This document shows, one piece after another, positions 13,541 to 25,599 of a DNA stretch of 64,000 bases. Source of the DNA: Opisthorchis felineus (Eukaryota; Platyhelminthes; Trematoda; Opisthorchiida; Opisthorchiidae). The notes under the pieces were generated by a model, which had not been told where the DNA came from, ran no database searches, and saw only the letters and a list, made by a program, of their open reading frames with translations. A program made the translations under genes and the position numbers. Every line of letters starts with the position of its first letter. Position 1 is the first letter of the stretch. Location: the NCBI GenBank assembly GCA_004794785.1, contig SJOL01010112.1, forward strand, positions 778,543 through 842,542. Direction: 5' to 3'.

Positions 13541-13595
13541 TTATGACTGATGCATCAACTAAAACGATACTGGACCATGGATTGAACAGCAAATC

Positions 13596-16082
13596 ATGTT
13601 ACAACAATGTAGCAATTCGGGAACTACTACACGGCACAAGGACGGTCGGGCTGGTGAACCACTTGTTAGAGAACCCTGTTCATCTGAGTTATTGCGAACA
13701 ATACAAAATCTACAAGAAGCATGCAGTACACAAACCCATAGGCGAGGTGAGCTCAAACTAGTTCTTGAAGATGTTGGAAAGTTATTAAACTTTATGCACA
13801 ACCTGGTACAAAATGAAGGGACTGGAAATACACACCCGCATTCACAAGCTCAAGTCCCAACAATACCTAAGAGTGGGAAACGGCACACAAGTTGTCCCCG
13901 TGGCTTTTCCGCACTGCGACAGAAACGATCAAAGGATGTTAATCGGAGTCATGCAGACAGCCTACACTCAATCGCATCGCTTAGAAGCAAAATGGGTTCT
14001 TGGGTCAGCAATCTGTTTCCACGTCGTCTGAGGACACCTGCTCAATCAGCTGATCGTTCAAACTCGGCTCGTCGACATGAAACCCGGAAAGTTCGTAAAC
14101 ACTCCCTAAAACCTCTGCTTAGTGTTGATGAGCAAACAATGGAACAATCTATTTTCGAAGAGGTCAACAGCATTAAGTGCTACAACACGTTCTATTTACC
14201 GAATGGCCGATTTCAAGGTGAGAACGCGGACTTCGCATTCAATAGATGGAGTGAGTCCCCCCATATATTCCTTGGAAATAACGAGAATTTCGGCGGCTCC
14301 AGAAGGAGCAAAAATATGGGTAAAAAGGAATCCGTAGAGGAAAATGATTCAGAGGCCACAAAACCTGATGATGAACCACCAGAAGCTAATCAGCGGCGAA
14401 AGTCGAGGAAGAGCCTCAAGAAGCTGCGTGAGAAGTCAGTAAGTCAGGAGGACGAAACAGATGCGAAATCGTCGAAAGCAAAGAAGCCCGGGGATGTGCG
14501 ACAAGTAGTAATTGAAAACTTCGATATTACACAAAAACCTCCCAGGGATGAGGAAATGCTTGCCAAAAGCACAGCAGCAAATGCAGGGACAAGTGGAGAG
14601 TCGCAACGGAGATCTGTCTCAAAGAGAAGACGATCACAGCACAAGGCCGAAAATGAGGAAGATAAACATGAAGAAGCATTTGTTTTAGATGCAAAAGATG
14701 GTACTGAACATCAGCCGGAAAAGAAGAAGCACAAGCATCATAAGGATACTTCGAAAAGTGCTGAGGCAACAATTATGAAGGACTCAGGTAAAGAATTTGA
14801 TGATGAACATCAGACTGATCGTAGGAAGTCTAAATTAGTTCAGAATTATACCATCCAGGAACTAAGTGTAAATGATGGACAGCGAGACGACAGAGATGAA
14901 AGTACGCGAAAGCAGCGCAGGCACTCATCCCATGCGCATCCGCCGGATGAAAGCGAGTCAAGGAGGAGCAGTAAATATTCTCTAAGGAATGCTGACGCTA
15001 AGGATGACATCGACCGCTCAGCTGGAAGACGTAGAAGTAGACGTTCTAGTAGAAGAGATCGACTTTACAGTCAGGGTAGCACTGAGCTGGAAAGTGATGA
15101 TGAGTTAAGAGGCCGGTTTGGAGATTACTACAGTGATAAAAAGTTGCGTCGACCAAGAAAGAGTAGAAGTCGTATGAGATTGAGGCGAAGATTTTCGGAT
15201 TTTAGCGAGCACCAAGAGACATCAGATGATTCAGAAGAGGACGATTACCAGTATCGCACCAGAAGCCGTTATGGACGTTACGGTTCCGTCCCAAATATAA
15301 ATGACCAGAGAGATGATTCAGATGATGCTGGTGCGTATTCACGTGAACGGAGTCGCCGGTCTATGTCAAAACGTTGCAGCTATGCATGTCACTGTGGTTC
15401 TGCTCCATCCAAACGACACCATCAAGAATCTTCTCAGAGCCAGGCGGATGGAGAACTGATGGATGTACTCAGCGAAATGTGTTCCGAACTGGGTAGCCGT
15501 CTGTACAGCGAAGCTTGCTGTCGAGCTCGAGAAACCAGACCCCATCGAGAAAGAGACGCGCACCTAGGGAGATACCTTTCATTAGATACACTCAGACTCT
15601 TGGACGGTTCTGACAAGCAGCGATCAAACAGACGTGCTTGTGATCATCAGTTTACCCCTCGACTACCACCTCGAGCTCCCAGGAGGCGCGACTCTGGGTT
15701 GGAATGTGAGAAACAGCAATGTAATTGCCCACCGATGGGAAGGCCAGCTGACATACAAATGAAAGCAGCTCCAACGGCGACGGTAGTGCAACCCACTCCT
15801 GTGTATTATCCTGTTCCACAGCCGGTACCTATAGCAGTCCAGCAACCCCCACAAACAACGCAGAGTTGGTATCCGCCACCCATTGCACCTCCGGTTTCTA
15901 CACCAACTACACCAAGTTCGACAAATGTCTTCATGCGCCCGAGTCCTCTCTCGGTCGTTACCCCCAGTCCGGTTACCTCGACACCAACAGTTTATAATCC
16001 GTTAATGGTGCCTAGCATGCACTCGCCTGCCGTCCAGTCAAGCATGCTATATCCAACATTAACCTACTGTCAGCGCCTTTAA
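13596..16082 (+). CDS. orphan gene A: 828-aa basic, low-complexity protein
   Basis: Long uninterrupted ORF; the ATG follows an in-frame TAA about 40 nt upstream. I recognise no domain. Residues ~30-75 could form two helices (SSELLRTIQNLQEA; LKLVLEDVGKLLNFMHNLV). Residues ~230-470 are a highly charged K/E/D/S/R region, and ~470-560 are Arg/Ser-rich (RRRSRRSSRRD). A small Cys patch, CSYACHCG, lies at ~592-599. A leucine-rich helix-like segment (GELMDVLSEMCSEL, ~620-635) follows, then CC and later CNC. The last ~115 residues are Pro/Thr/Ser/Val-rich (YYPVPQPVPIAVQQPP). No signal peptide or membrane segment is evident. The composition would suit a nuclear or scaffold protein, but that is only inference. 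It resembles genes B, C and D in layout. A spliced upstream exon cannot be excluded. Confidence 0.75.
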   Translation: MLQQCSNSGTTTRHKDGRAGEPLVREPCSSELLRTIQNLQEACSTQTHRRGELKLVLEDVGKLLNFMHNLVQNEGTGNTHPHSQAQVPTIPKSGKRHTSCPRGFSALRQKRSKDVNRSHADSLHSIASLRSKMGSWVSNLFPRRLRTPAQSADRSNSARRHETRKVRKHSLKPLLSVDEQTMEQSIFEEVNSIKCYNTFYLPNGRFQGENADFAFNRWSESPHIFLGNNENFGGSRRSKNMGKKESVEENDSEATKPDDEPPEANQRRKSRKSLKKLREKSVSQEDETDAKSSKAKKPGDVRQVVIENFDITQKPPRDEEMLAKSTAANAGTSGESQRRSVSKRRRSQHKAENEEDKHEEAFVLDAKDGTEHQPEKKKHKHHKDTSKSAEATIMKDSGKEFDDEHQTDRRKSKLVQNYTIQELSVNDGQRDDRDESTRKQRRHSSHAHPPDESESRRSSKYSLRNADAKDDIDRSAGRRRSRRSSRRDRLYSQGSTELESDDELRGRFGDYYSDKKLRRPRKSRSRMRLRRRFSDFSEHQETSDDSEEDDYQYRTRSRYGRYGSVPNINDQRDDSDDAGAYSRERSRRSMSKRCSYACHCGSAPSKRHHQESSQSQADGELMDVLSEMCSELGSRLYSEACCRARETRPHRERDAHLGRYLSLDTLRLLDGSDKQRSNRRACDHQFTPRLPPRAPRRRDSGLECEKQQCNCPPMGRPADIQMKAAPTATVVQPTPVYYPVPQPVPIAVQQPPQTTQSWYPPPIAPPVSTPTTPSSTNVFMRPSPLSVVTPSPVTSTPTVYNPLMVPSMHSPAVQSSMLYPTLTYCQRL

Positions 16083-16271
16083 TTTACCCAAAAATTTCAT
16101 GTGGATCAGGTGCATTTCATTGCATTTATTTTTTATTTCTTATCGATCCACTAAACCCAGTGAGTTTTGCCTTGATTTGCTTGTGAGTGATAAGATTGTT
16201 ATTATCATCGTTCTTCCAAAGAGCACTCTGGTCAGTTTAGTCTCTCCGTCTTTTTAGACTTTATCCTATGA

Positions 16272-16277
16272 AATAAA
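16272..16277 (+). promoter_or_regulatory. candidate poly(A) signal of gene A
   Basis: AATAAA about 190 nt downstream of the gene A stop codon, on the same strand. It is a short motif, so the assignment rests on position only. Confidence 0.4.
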
Positions 16278-17407
16278 ATGAGTAATGTTACTGAGAGTAA
16301 CGGCAAGATGGAGGAGACAACGAATTATGCTAAGATGGCCTAAAAGCCGGATGAAACGGCCTGTAGCGTAGAGAAGAAGAGGTGACATCCGAACGGGGTC
16401 TGCTGATGAGCACTGTCAGAATCATTTTGTATCAAACCGCAGTCAGTTTGAACAGAGCTAGTAATCCCCTTCAGAAACTGGTGCATGTGTAGACTATAAA
16501 CGGTAGCATTGGCAACCAAACATGCTCAGGACGGTGAGGATCATCAGCCTGTTTGTGCCTGATTTTGTGACGTCGAACGTCAGCAATAGTCACGTGGATC
16601 CTGACGCCATCTTTGACTTCATTTAGGCCTTAGTCATGCTCCGCGAGGCCCTACGTTAGTTATAAAGTAGAGAGGGGTCAGACGATTTCCAAACACGAAA
16701 GGAGATACCTACGCGTGATGACTGTAAAGTGAATTTAGAACAGATTAGTGAAATGATGCTGGCAGTCGGTTAGTCCACCTCACGTGCTCGTCTACTTACC
16801 TATGGCAGCACTCAAGATTTCGCACTCTTATCAATCGGACTACTGGCATTTTAGCATCAATGTCCGGTTTGCACTAAAGGTCTCCACGTTTACATAGATA
16901 AACCTTCCACAGAGCTCTGCTTCCTACTGTTCGCACAATAAAGATGCGTCGGTTTCCAGGCCTCAACCTGAGTTGTTTTAGTGGGTACCTTGTCTTTTCG
17001 GCCGGTGATCATCTTCGGTTGCGGTTGACCTGTCCACTGACATGTTTTCTAATTGATCGATGTCAAGATTAATTTATCGTTTATTTTTGAAGAGCATGTT
17101 CACAGGCATAAAAAGTAAATGCAAGCGATGAATAGGAAAGGGTTACAGGAGAATATGAGGTAAAAGAGAGAAACGTCTCTTTCGAAGTCAGACCACCAAC
17201 AGTTCCAGTCAGATAAGATGAGTCCCAACGTATGTAAGAATTTGGTATGGAAACACGCGTGTAAAGATCAACAGCCGAAGAAAGGACAGACAATGCTGAG
17301 TGCACTTCAAGGCGCGGTAAGCGCTAGCACAGTCAAGACTCGCACATCAGGCACAAAGTGTCCGTCGTACTGAGTCTGGTGTGAGATTCAATGGCAAGAA
17401 TGTGCAC

Positions 17408-20400
17408 TCAACGCCATGTACCACGCATAAAAGTGTCATAAGTACGCAGGGAGCTCACAATGGCAAGCAAACACAAGTCACTGACTGTGAACTTAGGAAG
17501 TCCCAGTCCAATAACAGCCTTGGCGGATTGAGGAAAGCAGATACCTCGATAAGAGATGATCATCGGTTGGTGGACCAAAAAGTCGACATCACAACCAATT
17601 GCACGTAGGGCTGAGATTATGGCGAGGGAATATTCATCAGCACCACACTTCTGCTTCTTCTTATTCCACACAGTCACTCCGCGCCCATCCGAGACTATGC
17701 TAACGTCTATCACAGTTGCTCGGCGCTCCCGAACAGCGATTAGGTGGGGCTTGATGAAGGACGTCGAAGTAGGTGCTCTCAACTCCTCAAAGACGGTGTA
17801 TCCCAGGCGACGGAGACGCTTTGCGAGTTCCCTTGCAACCCGATTATGACGAGCACATCTGGCATCATGCATAATCCAGCAGGACTGCAAAATCTGCACC
17901 AAGCTCTCCGGTTGGCCACAGTTTCCACGACATAAGATCATCTGGCCGCCATAACCATGCCGATCGCTTCTAACTCTCATCCTGAGCAGGTTGCATCGGA
18001 GCTGGATACCGCAGATAAATATCCGAGGAAACACTCGTTCTGTAAATACGAGCCATCGATTCGAAAGGGGTGAAGCGACCAACTCTCGTAAACCGCGACC
18101 GTCAACGCTGTTGTGCAGACTATCACCCCAAGCAGCCACCAGCTCTTCCTTGGAGTTTACGCATGCACCATGGACTCGGATCGGAAGGCTGAGATCCCGA
18201 ACAATCTTGCCAAATGCGGAATCATTGACTACATTACGTAGTACTCGGCACTGGGTAGAAAAGAGCCTTTCCATACGCGCTCTCCGCTGCATCGGGATTG
18301 TTGCACTCAGACTTGGGATACCAAGTCCCCCATGTTGTTTACCGGCGTGGATGTGGCTGATCGGGGTGTCCTTCGGTAGACGTAGCCAGCCACGAATAGA
18401 TTGCCTGATGTAGTTGTCCAACCTTTTGAGCGTGTTTCGGTGGACTTGGCTGAGCACGAGCGAATATGTCAGCCTCGGTATCAGGTAGTTCCTCGTGATC
18501 TCCATTCTTTGATGCGGCTTCAACGGGGCACGCGTCAACTCATCGAGCAGTTTGAGTAGATGCCGTCGGTGGTTGAAGACCCCTTTCCCCTTGAATGTAA
18601 AGGGAATGCCCAAATATGTTACGGTGTCTGTCGGACCCATAGGAGTGATAAGTTCCTCGGCGAAGCAAAATGGTTTGACTGAGACTGCTGTCGCCCGATG
18701 TTTCCTGTCCCCACAAATCACCATCGCTTTCGTCTTTCGGGCGTTTATCTCCATACCAGCTCTTCCCAACTCGACCGCAGCAGCTTCAAGCTTCCCTTCA
18801 AGGCGAGCCTGACTTTCTGCACACACGACCCAGTCGTCAGCGAAGGCAAAACCATCTGCTAGGGTGTCATGGAACTGATATCCCAGTTGCGGCATCGACA
18901 ATCCAGGAACCTCATCCATTGCCATGATGAACAATAATGGGGAGAGTGGATCTCTTTGTCTCACACCTCTGTAGCAGTGGACCTCGGAATTGGGGAAAAC
19001 TGCTACAGCATTCTCATAGGACTGTGCGATGTATCGAACTAGAGGTGGCGGTGCTCCAAACGCCTTGGCAGATCTGACGATTGTGTCATGCGAAAGCGAA
19101 TCAAACACTTTCGAGATATCAAGAAACGCCAAGCTGAGGTTAGAAGCAGTCGCTGAAGAGTGGCGAAACAGGGCATGTAACAGCGATATAGCTTCCAAAC
19201 AACCGTCTCGATGTAGAAGTGCAAACTTGAGTGAGGGAAGTTGCAATCTACGACTCCAGCGATCAGGAAGCACCCTGTGAAAGCATCGGACAAGGATGGA
19301 TGACACGGAGCTCGGTTTCAGTTGATCCGGTGAAGTCGGATTTGGGACCTTCGGAACTAAAGTAATACGGGCACGACACAGATGTGGGGGACAACCCCCA
19401 GATAATAAGAGTAAGTTGAAATCCCCAGCAAGCGCGTTAGCATTTAACCGGCGGAGCATCCTGGGCATGAGCTTGTCCAGGCTTGGGGACGAATTGCCCA
19501 TTAAACGGATCGTACGGCCGACTTCCTGTCCTGTAATTGGCTCGATCAAGCTCCAATCGGATGGTACTACTACGCGACTTGGCCGGCTATCCACGTGTTT
19601 TGGAGCTGAGAGCACCTGTTTCCAATACTGCTCGGCGTCCAGAGGTAGGCCGCAGTTACCTTTGTATAGATCCTTCCATGACCCATCGAGCACAGCAGAC
19701 GCTGCATCTTTCCGTCTTTGGTGCTATAGGGTCTGAATGGCGGCGTAGTTGGCTCGGCGGATCTGCTTTCGGTTGACCGGCATCCGATGGGCTAACTCAC
19801 GACGGCGTCGGGATACAGTTTTCCAGGTGTATGGAAATGTCCTGGAGGCGTGGAGGTCCAGAAGCGACAGGAATTGCTCCGGTGTCATGATGCCAGACTG
19901 CAACCCTGGGGCAAATGCCAGAAGGTCAACACTAGCAAGCGAACTGTCAGCATGGGATTCCAAGAGTGACACGGCGCAATCCACGGTTTGTTTAAACCAG
20001 ACACTCTAGTCATCAGCTTCTGACGAGTAGGCCGCTATTTGACCGATGGTTTGGTCAGGGCCACCAGATGATGATTCGTCCTGTTGTGCTTGCCAGTTAA
20101 GCACCCGTAACCTGGTTTTGATGCTGATAGCCGATCGACCAGGAAAATACTGCTCCAATCTCGCGAACAGCGCGGTTTGCGCGTCACAAGACGGATATAA
20201 ATTGTTAGCCAGGCGCAAGAGCGATTGTGACTCTTGTTGGGACCAACGGGCCCCGGAATACTTCATTCGGCCAAGCTTATCCGCATTATGCTGGGTAGGG
20301 TGTGCGTGCCGGCGATGTTGACTCAGGCCAATCTTCGTCGGAAAAAGGCGGGAACAATCAGCGCAGGCCAGTTGGGCGACCACGTTCGTACCAACACTTT

Positions 20401-20578
20401 CATTGTCGTGAACTCGATGGTGGGCTACCAAGTCAGCTTTCGATTTGCAGCACTTGCCACATTCCTCACACGCGAGCCCCACGAGCCTGTCCTGTGTACT
20501 GGTTGGAACTGGTGTGGAGGCGCCAGATGATTCGTAGTGTACATTGTCGAAAGTAACCAGCACATTGAAACCAAACAA
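17408..20578 (-). mobile_element. R2-like non-LTR retrotransposon, degenerate ORF
   Basis: A site-specific LINE of the R2 type: one protein with DNA-binding fingers, a reverse transcriptase and a C-terminal restriction-like endonuclease, normally used for target-primed insertion into 28S rDNA. Going 5' to 3' on the minus strand I see two C2H2 fingers (CEECGKC...HHRVH; CADCSRLF...HRRHAH), a Myb-like segment (RWSQQESQSLL...FPGRSAISIKTRLRVLNW) and RT motifs LDISKVFDS, GVRQRDPLSPLLF and FADD (18833-18844). These are followed by a CCHC-like knuckle and KPHLIAV...VIDVSIVSD of the endonuclease. All of it lies in one frame (1,057 codons, normal R2 size), broken by TAG codons at 20006-20008 and 19724-19726. 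The knuckle has Q where H is expected, the endonuclease KPD is KPH, and the RT QGDP is QRDP. The frame stays open some 110 nt further 5' without an ATG. No 28S sequence is visible at either side, so it is probably an ectopic dead copy. Confidence 0.88.
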
Positions 20579-22011
20579 AATGGTTAGTCCTGTCTGGAGT
20601 TGCTGAACTCTTAGCTCACCCAGACTGGCGTCCAGGCTCCCCAGTCGGCACCACGAGCAGGTGGTTCAGCTCGCCGAATTTGACCTTTATACTACCGTTC
20701 CATCGATGCCTGATCCAACTATCGTTCAGTTGGTACCTTTCGAATTGTCCGAGTGGGTGAGTCGACCAACCAGAGAACGAACAGACTAGTCGACCGACAG
20801 GGACGCCCATTCGGATGTAATGAAAGAGGCCGACCAATTCAAAAGCAATTTCGTCTAAACATATAACCTATGGTACAATGTTATAAAGAGGGATGATACT
20901 ACTGGTCAACAACGTTCAGAACTTTATCTGCTGGAGACTCACTGTCGACTTCCGGTGTGAACTACAAGTAGCAGGTACAACGTACGAGTGGTAGAACGTA
21001 AGGCATGCTGGAAGAAATCCGCGCTATACAAAAGGCTACTCAGGAGTGAAGGTCATCCCTGATCAACAAAGCATGTGTAAACACGAACATACCTCCACCT
21101 GAATCCTGGACACCGACGCACCACTTGACTGTGATACAACACCGGTCCACTTGTTTGCTATCGAACTACCTAGTTGGTGGTCGGCAGTAAAATCTCTAGT
21201 CAATCCTCAGAATGTTCACCGGCAAATAAAACCATATTCAAATAACCCCAAAACTAATAAAATGTACTTAATTCCCAACCCAACTGCCTCAAATTATATC
21301 AAAAACTACATCACTGTAACGGCGGAATAGTTTATTAACTAACCTGTGCGGATTCTGTTGTACAGGCGGTTGTGATGCTGGACTGCTTCAGCAGCTCACA
21401 TACTGCTGAGGTGAAACCTGCCAGCGACCGCAGAAAGAACCGAAACCGAACCGAACGGGAGCTGTATGCATGAACACGTTGCAAACCATGGTCCAAAGTG
21501 CATCATGTAAACAAAGCAGGGAGGCAACCAACAGTGGATGTTGGGTAAGGTCATTGCCGAGGACCACTACACAAAACTTTGACTGATGCCTCTGGCTACG
21601 AGATCTTATTCGTGCAATGTTTCTTTTCGTGTCATGTTCGGTGAACACTGTTCCTCAAAACATTTACCTACCCACCACATAGCTGCACAGTTGTCTATGG
21701 GCTTCATGGCGATGGAGGTCAAAGCACTGGTTCCATTCTTTTGGCCTTCCGCGTATTCAGCTGCGCTAGCTTTCCACAGGATTCCTTAACTAATGCATTT
21801 AACTAGCGAAATACGCTCATTTACATACCAATTTGGTTTTGACTGGTGACTCACCTGGAACCCCGCTGAATCTCTCGTCAATGACATTTTCAAGCAACTG
21901 AATGTGCTGCACCAGACTGCCTCATGTTTCAGTTGCTACGATATTCGAGATATCGCAATACATGTATGGACATAATACATTACTCATAAGGTTGCTGAGA
22001 ATTCTTCGACA

Positions 22012-22054
22012 GCCCACGACCGGTTTCACCCTTCTTGGGGCTCATCAGGCAGGC
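22012..22054 (-). ncRNA. hammerhead ribozyme (family 1)
   Basis: 43 nt on the minus strand: stem I 3' strand GCCTGC, core CTGATGA, stem II GCCC...GGGT (closing G-U pair), GAAA, a palindromic short stem III ACCGGT, cleavage nucleotide C, and stem I 5' strand GTGGGC. Stem I pairs with two wobbles. All catalytic core residues are present. The very short palindromic stem III is the type that usually needs dimerisation or tandem copies to be active. Confidence 0.8.
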
Positions 22055-22233
22055 GCAGTCCCCGACTTTCCATCAAGCTTATGTTCTACTTGGACCCAAA
22101 TCGCACGAAATTTACATACCAATTTGGTTTTGACGGGAGACTAACCTGCAACACAGCTGAATCTACAGCTCATGATATTTTTTGGTGCATGGATTCAAGT
22201 AGAACATAAAGTTGACGGGAACTCGGGGATTGC

Positions 22234-22276
22234 GCCTACCTGATGAGCCCCAAGAAGAGCGAAACCGATCGTGGGG
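22234..22276 (+). ncRNA. hammerhead ribozyme (family 1), weakened
   Basis: The plus-strand partner of the previous motif: GCCTAC, CTGATGA, stem II GCCC/GAGC (one mismatch), GAAA, ACCGATC with cleavage after C, then GTGGGG (five of six stem I pairs). The core is intact but the stems are weakened. Confidence 0.72.
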
Positions 22277-23239
22277 TGTCGAAGAGTTTTCACCAACCTT
22301 ATGAGTAGTGTATTACGTCTATTTTTTTCGCAATTTATTTTTTTCGCAATACGCCCATATGATCTTTTCTCGCGTAGAGCAGCACACTCAGTTCCACTGC
22401 TTCATCCGAATTTTACTTCATCACCGGATTTTGCTCCCACACACATTTTCCCACAGCAAATCCAACAGGAATCCGATGTTCCTTCTTGCTTATCATTAGA
22501 TAAGTGGCTGAGTCAGTAGGTTAAAACTGCGAAAAGCTAGTTGATGAAATTCACCCACGGTTTGGCTGATTGCGAATTCATGAGAACAACGAAGGTAGCG
22601 AACAAAGCTTGTTTTCTGTGATTGTTCCTGTTGGCTAATACATCACAGTTTTATATGGTAACAGAAATCACGTGAAAAAGGTTAAAATCGGGGGTACTTG
22701 AACTTCAGACAAATTGAAATCAAAGGAATGGGGACGAGTTGAGTGAGGGGTGGGTCAATGGGTCACGGAACCAAGTAAGTGACGTCAATGTCAGACAGGC
22801 TTGTGGGACCGGACTTTTCGCAGGTCAGTTCAAGTTCAGATGTCGCACAAATTTCTTTTGGACGCAAAGTTGTGGGTCCAGCAGTCGGATTCCAATCGCC
22901 TCTGCGATCGATAGTAGTCTGGATCGTACCAGTCGTGATCGGTTCAGAGGTATCCAGAATTTCTCTTTTCATACATAACAGAAGAATGTACCTTCTGTTT
23001 TCTTTTAAGCATAAATCAGCTAGTTTATCACTCTATTTTACTTGCTGTCCTAATGGCCTTTGCTCCCTGAGTCATCGAATGTACCGATAGGTTTGTTCCT
23101 CAAAGTCTGAAATCAAACAGTTTTGAAATCTACTTGAGAAATGTTTCTCCCATTTGGAGTCGCTCAAGTGTATTCAGGTGACTCTCCGCCAACAGCGAGT
23201 TAATATGCAAATAAGTTCACAAACTGAACTGCTTAGAAC

Positions 23240-23375
23240 TTGGTGTTTGGGTAGAACGTAAGAAAACGGAAATAATTTCGTGGGCTGCGCTCACCTGATG
23301 AGCCCCAAGATGGGCGAAACCGGTGAGACCTGCCGGAGAATTTCCACCAACCCGATATTAAGTGGTATCTCTGGT
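23240..23375 (+). repeat. family 1 fragment with ribozyme lacking its cleavage site
   Basis: Contains GTAGAACGTAAG, a hammerhead core and the downstream CCAACCCGATATTAAGTGG end block. In the ribozyme (23289-23328) GCTCAC, CTGATGA, GCCC/GGGC and GAAAC are all present. After ACCGG the sequence runs straight into TGAGACC, so the GTC cleavage triplet has been lost by a small deletion. Confidence 0.65.
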
Positions 23376-25595
23376 GTGGTTGTTAGTGAGGTGAAACATT
23401 CACATGGTTATGTGCGGTATCCTATCCCACGGCTTTTTTTTCTCTATGTTGTTGATGTCGTGTGTTACGTGGCTATGCTGTATCCTGTGTGAATGACATT
23501 TTGACCACAGGCGCAATGCGTTAGACAAAAGAATGAGACGAAGCACGAATGGTTAACACCTTTAAGGTTACTGCATGTTGAATCTAACTTGACTTCATGA
23601 TAGTTCCCCTACTCGTTTGCTTACTCCGCCTATGTACTTTTGACTCTCCAGTTGTTTTGCTTATCTGTGCCCGCCACTCACCCTGCCGGAAAGGCCGTCG
23701 CGTCCGACGCCTGTGTATTAGCATGTGAATGTGTGTGAATGTGCACAGCTGACGCACCTACTCATGCGCGTTCTTGTCCCGCTTGTTGATTATGCCTTGA
23801 CTTGTTTGCTCATGAGTTCCGTGTGATCGCACCGCCAATGAGAATCACGAGACTGTCGTCGGAAGGGACGACCGCAGCCCACACTACTGAGCCAACATTC
23901 CGCTCGCCGTTGTTAGGTCTGCGGCGTTGACAGTGCACTGTGCCGGTCAGTGACAGACAGACTTGTGCAATCGTTGACGCTACGATCAGTAGTAGAATTT
24001 CGAATCCAATTCTTCCTTTTGATAATCGGGATTGTCGAACCTACGCGTCACTCAAAGTTCCGAATCGGGAACCTCAACTTGGGTGTCTCATTTTACGGGG
24101 TCGTGTGAGCAAACTTGGGGAGCTATCACCCTCAAATTAAGCTAGAATTAGCTTATTGAGAGCACGTACACAAAACGACCAATTCAAGCTTTTGGAAAAT
24201 TCTCACAGCTTTCGAAAGACGTGCAAATAGGAATAAGGTCATTTGAAACGATCAAGCCGAAAAAATTCTTTGTGAATTCGGCTCCTGTGAATTTTCCTTT
24301 CTCTCCTCAAAACGTGCAACTAGTAAGTCTAAAAATCTGGACCATTCAGTTCGCACTTTTAGTCACCAGAAGAAAAAAATCTTTCTTCAATTTGTGACTC
24401 CGTGCAGCTCATCAGAACCTGTGCATCACATGGATAGTAGAGTCCGCCCCGAAACTCATATGTTACGAATGCGGATAACACACAGTGAAAGCGCCTAACC
24501 TGGAAATGAAAGTCCGAACAGGAGTTCAGGAATCAAAATACCCATGTCCAGGATATCTACTAACCTCAACAATTTTCGCTCAGCATTGCCATACAGAGCT
24601 TACGTAATTACTTTGGTTGGTGTGACAACCTGATAGGGGAAACTAATCAAGGAACTGATAAAGTAAATTTCACAACGATGCATCCAGCGCCTAATCCGTT
24701 AGTGGACATGAATGATTACTCTGTGCACCAATGGCAACCAGAATTCGAATAGCTTTTCAACAACTAAACAGAAACTGATCATTTGCTCATATCTGGCGCT
24801 CAGTTCGTCGGTGACCAATAAGTCCGAACGAGAACATTGTAGTCGTGACCATAACATATCACTGGCTGAGCCTGTGAGCGTGGAGCATGTCGAATGCAGC
24901 TCAGTTGCAATTGTCCAGATCAATGAAGTACTCTTGTTAGTGGTTCGCACTTCCCTAGCAGGCAATCCGATTTTGCATTGTGGTTGACGTTTATCACAGA
25001 CTTCGGGAAGGATATCTTGAAAATTTGAAAGTCTCAGGGTAGTGGAGGGAACCAAGGTACTAAAGCCTTTATTGGCGCTCCGCACACTATATATTGGACG
25101 TGGAGGAGGAAGCAACTGTATGCTCCCTGAGTCCACATGTAAGTCTGATTAATCATTTACATGATGGCGTCGGAGATTTCACCTAGCTTAGGGATCGACA
25201 GCACCACATGTTTGCAGTCCCTCAAGATAGCAACACCATCTTGGTGTAGTCAAATAGACAGGTCGCTGGTACGCCCTCTGTTGCTCAGGTGACGTCCGAC
25301 TACGCAGTCCGGCCTAATGCAGTTGACAACTAGTCGAAAGGTCGCTCAGCTGCTACATCGACCACCCGCATAGGAACACCACTGAAGCACTTCATTTTAT
25401 CGTGAAAATAAGTCTTTACACTGCGGTGAACACTCATTTGCGACTTAAATTGGCAATGACTCTGCTGAAATTCACCTCTCGTTTATGGTACTGTTTCGCT
25501 AAATGTGTCCCACAAAGCCCACCGCATGTACAAATTGAGGCGATATTTTCCGTAACTCAGTGTTTATCGCAACATACGATTTTGTGTTCGGTTAC
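23376..25595. other. gene-less stretch
   Basis: No exon or element I can name. A minus-strand ORF of 145 codons (24699-25136) shows no recognisable domain, and part of its sequence faintly resembles DNA near 34.0 kb, so it may be old repeat DNA. Confidence 0.4.
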
Positions 25596-25599
25596 AGAA

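Larger units (their letters stand above)
21808..22318. repeat. family 1 inverted pair with two hammerheads
   Basis: The left arm starts with AGCGAAATACGCTCATTTACAT and runs through the whole unit to the ribozyme (minus strand) and GTTCTACTTGGACCCAAATCG. A second unit start follows at ~22110 (TTTACATACCAATTTGG). The sequence then flips to the opposite orientation (AGTAGAACATAAAGTTGACG, ribozyme on plus, CAACCTTATGAGTAGTGTAT). The locus is thus a tandem unit joined head-to-head with an inverted one. Confidence 0.8.

Noticed and set aside
24699..25136. 145-codon minus-strand ORF
   Set aside because: No domain, no splice support, ordinary length for a chance ORF in this window; part of it resembles DNA near 34 kb, suggesting repeat debris.
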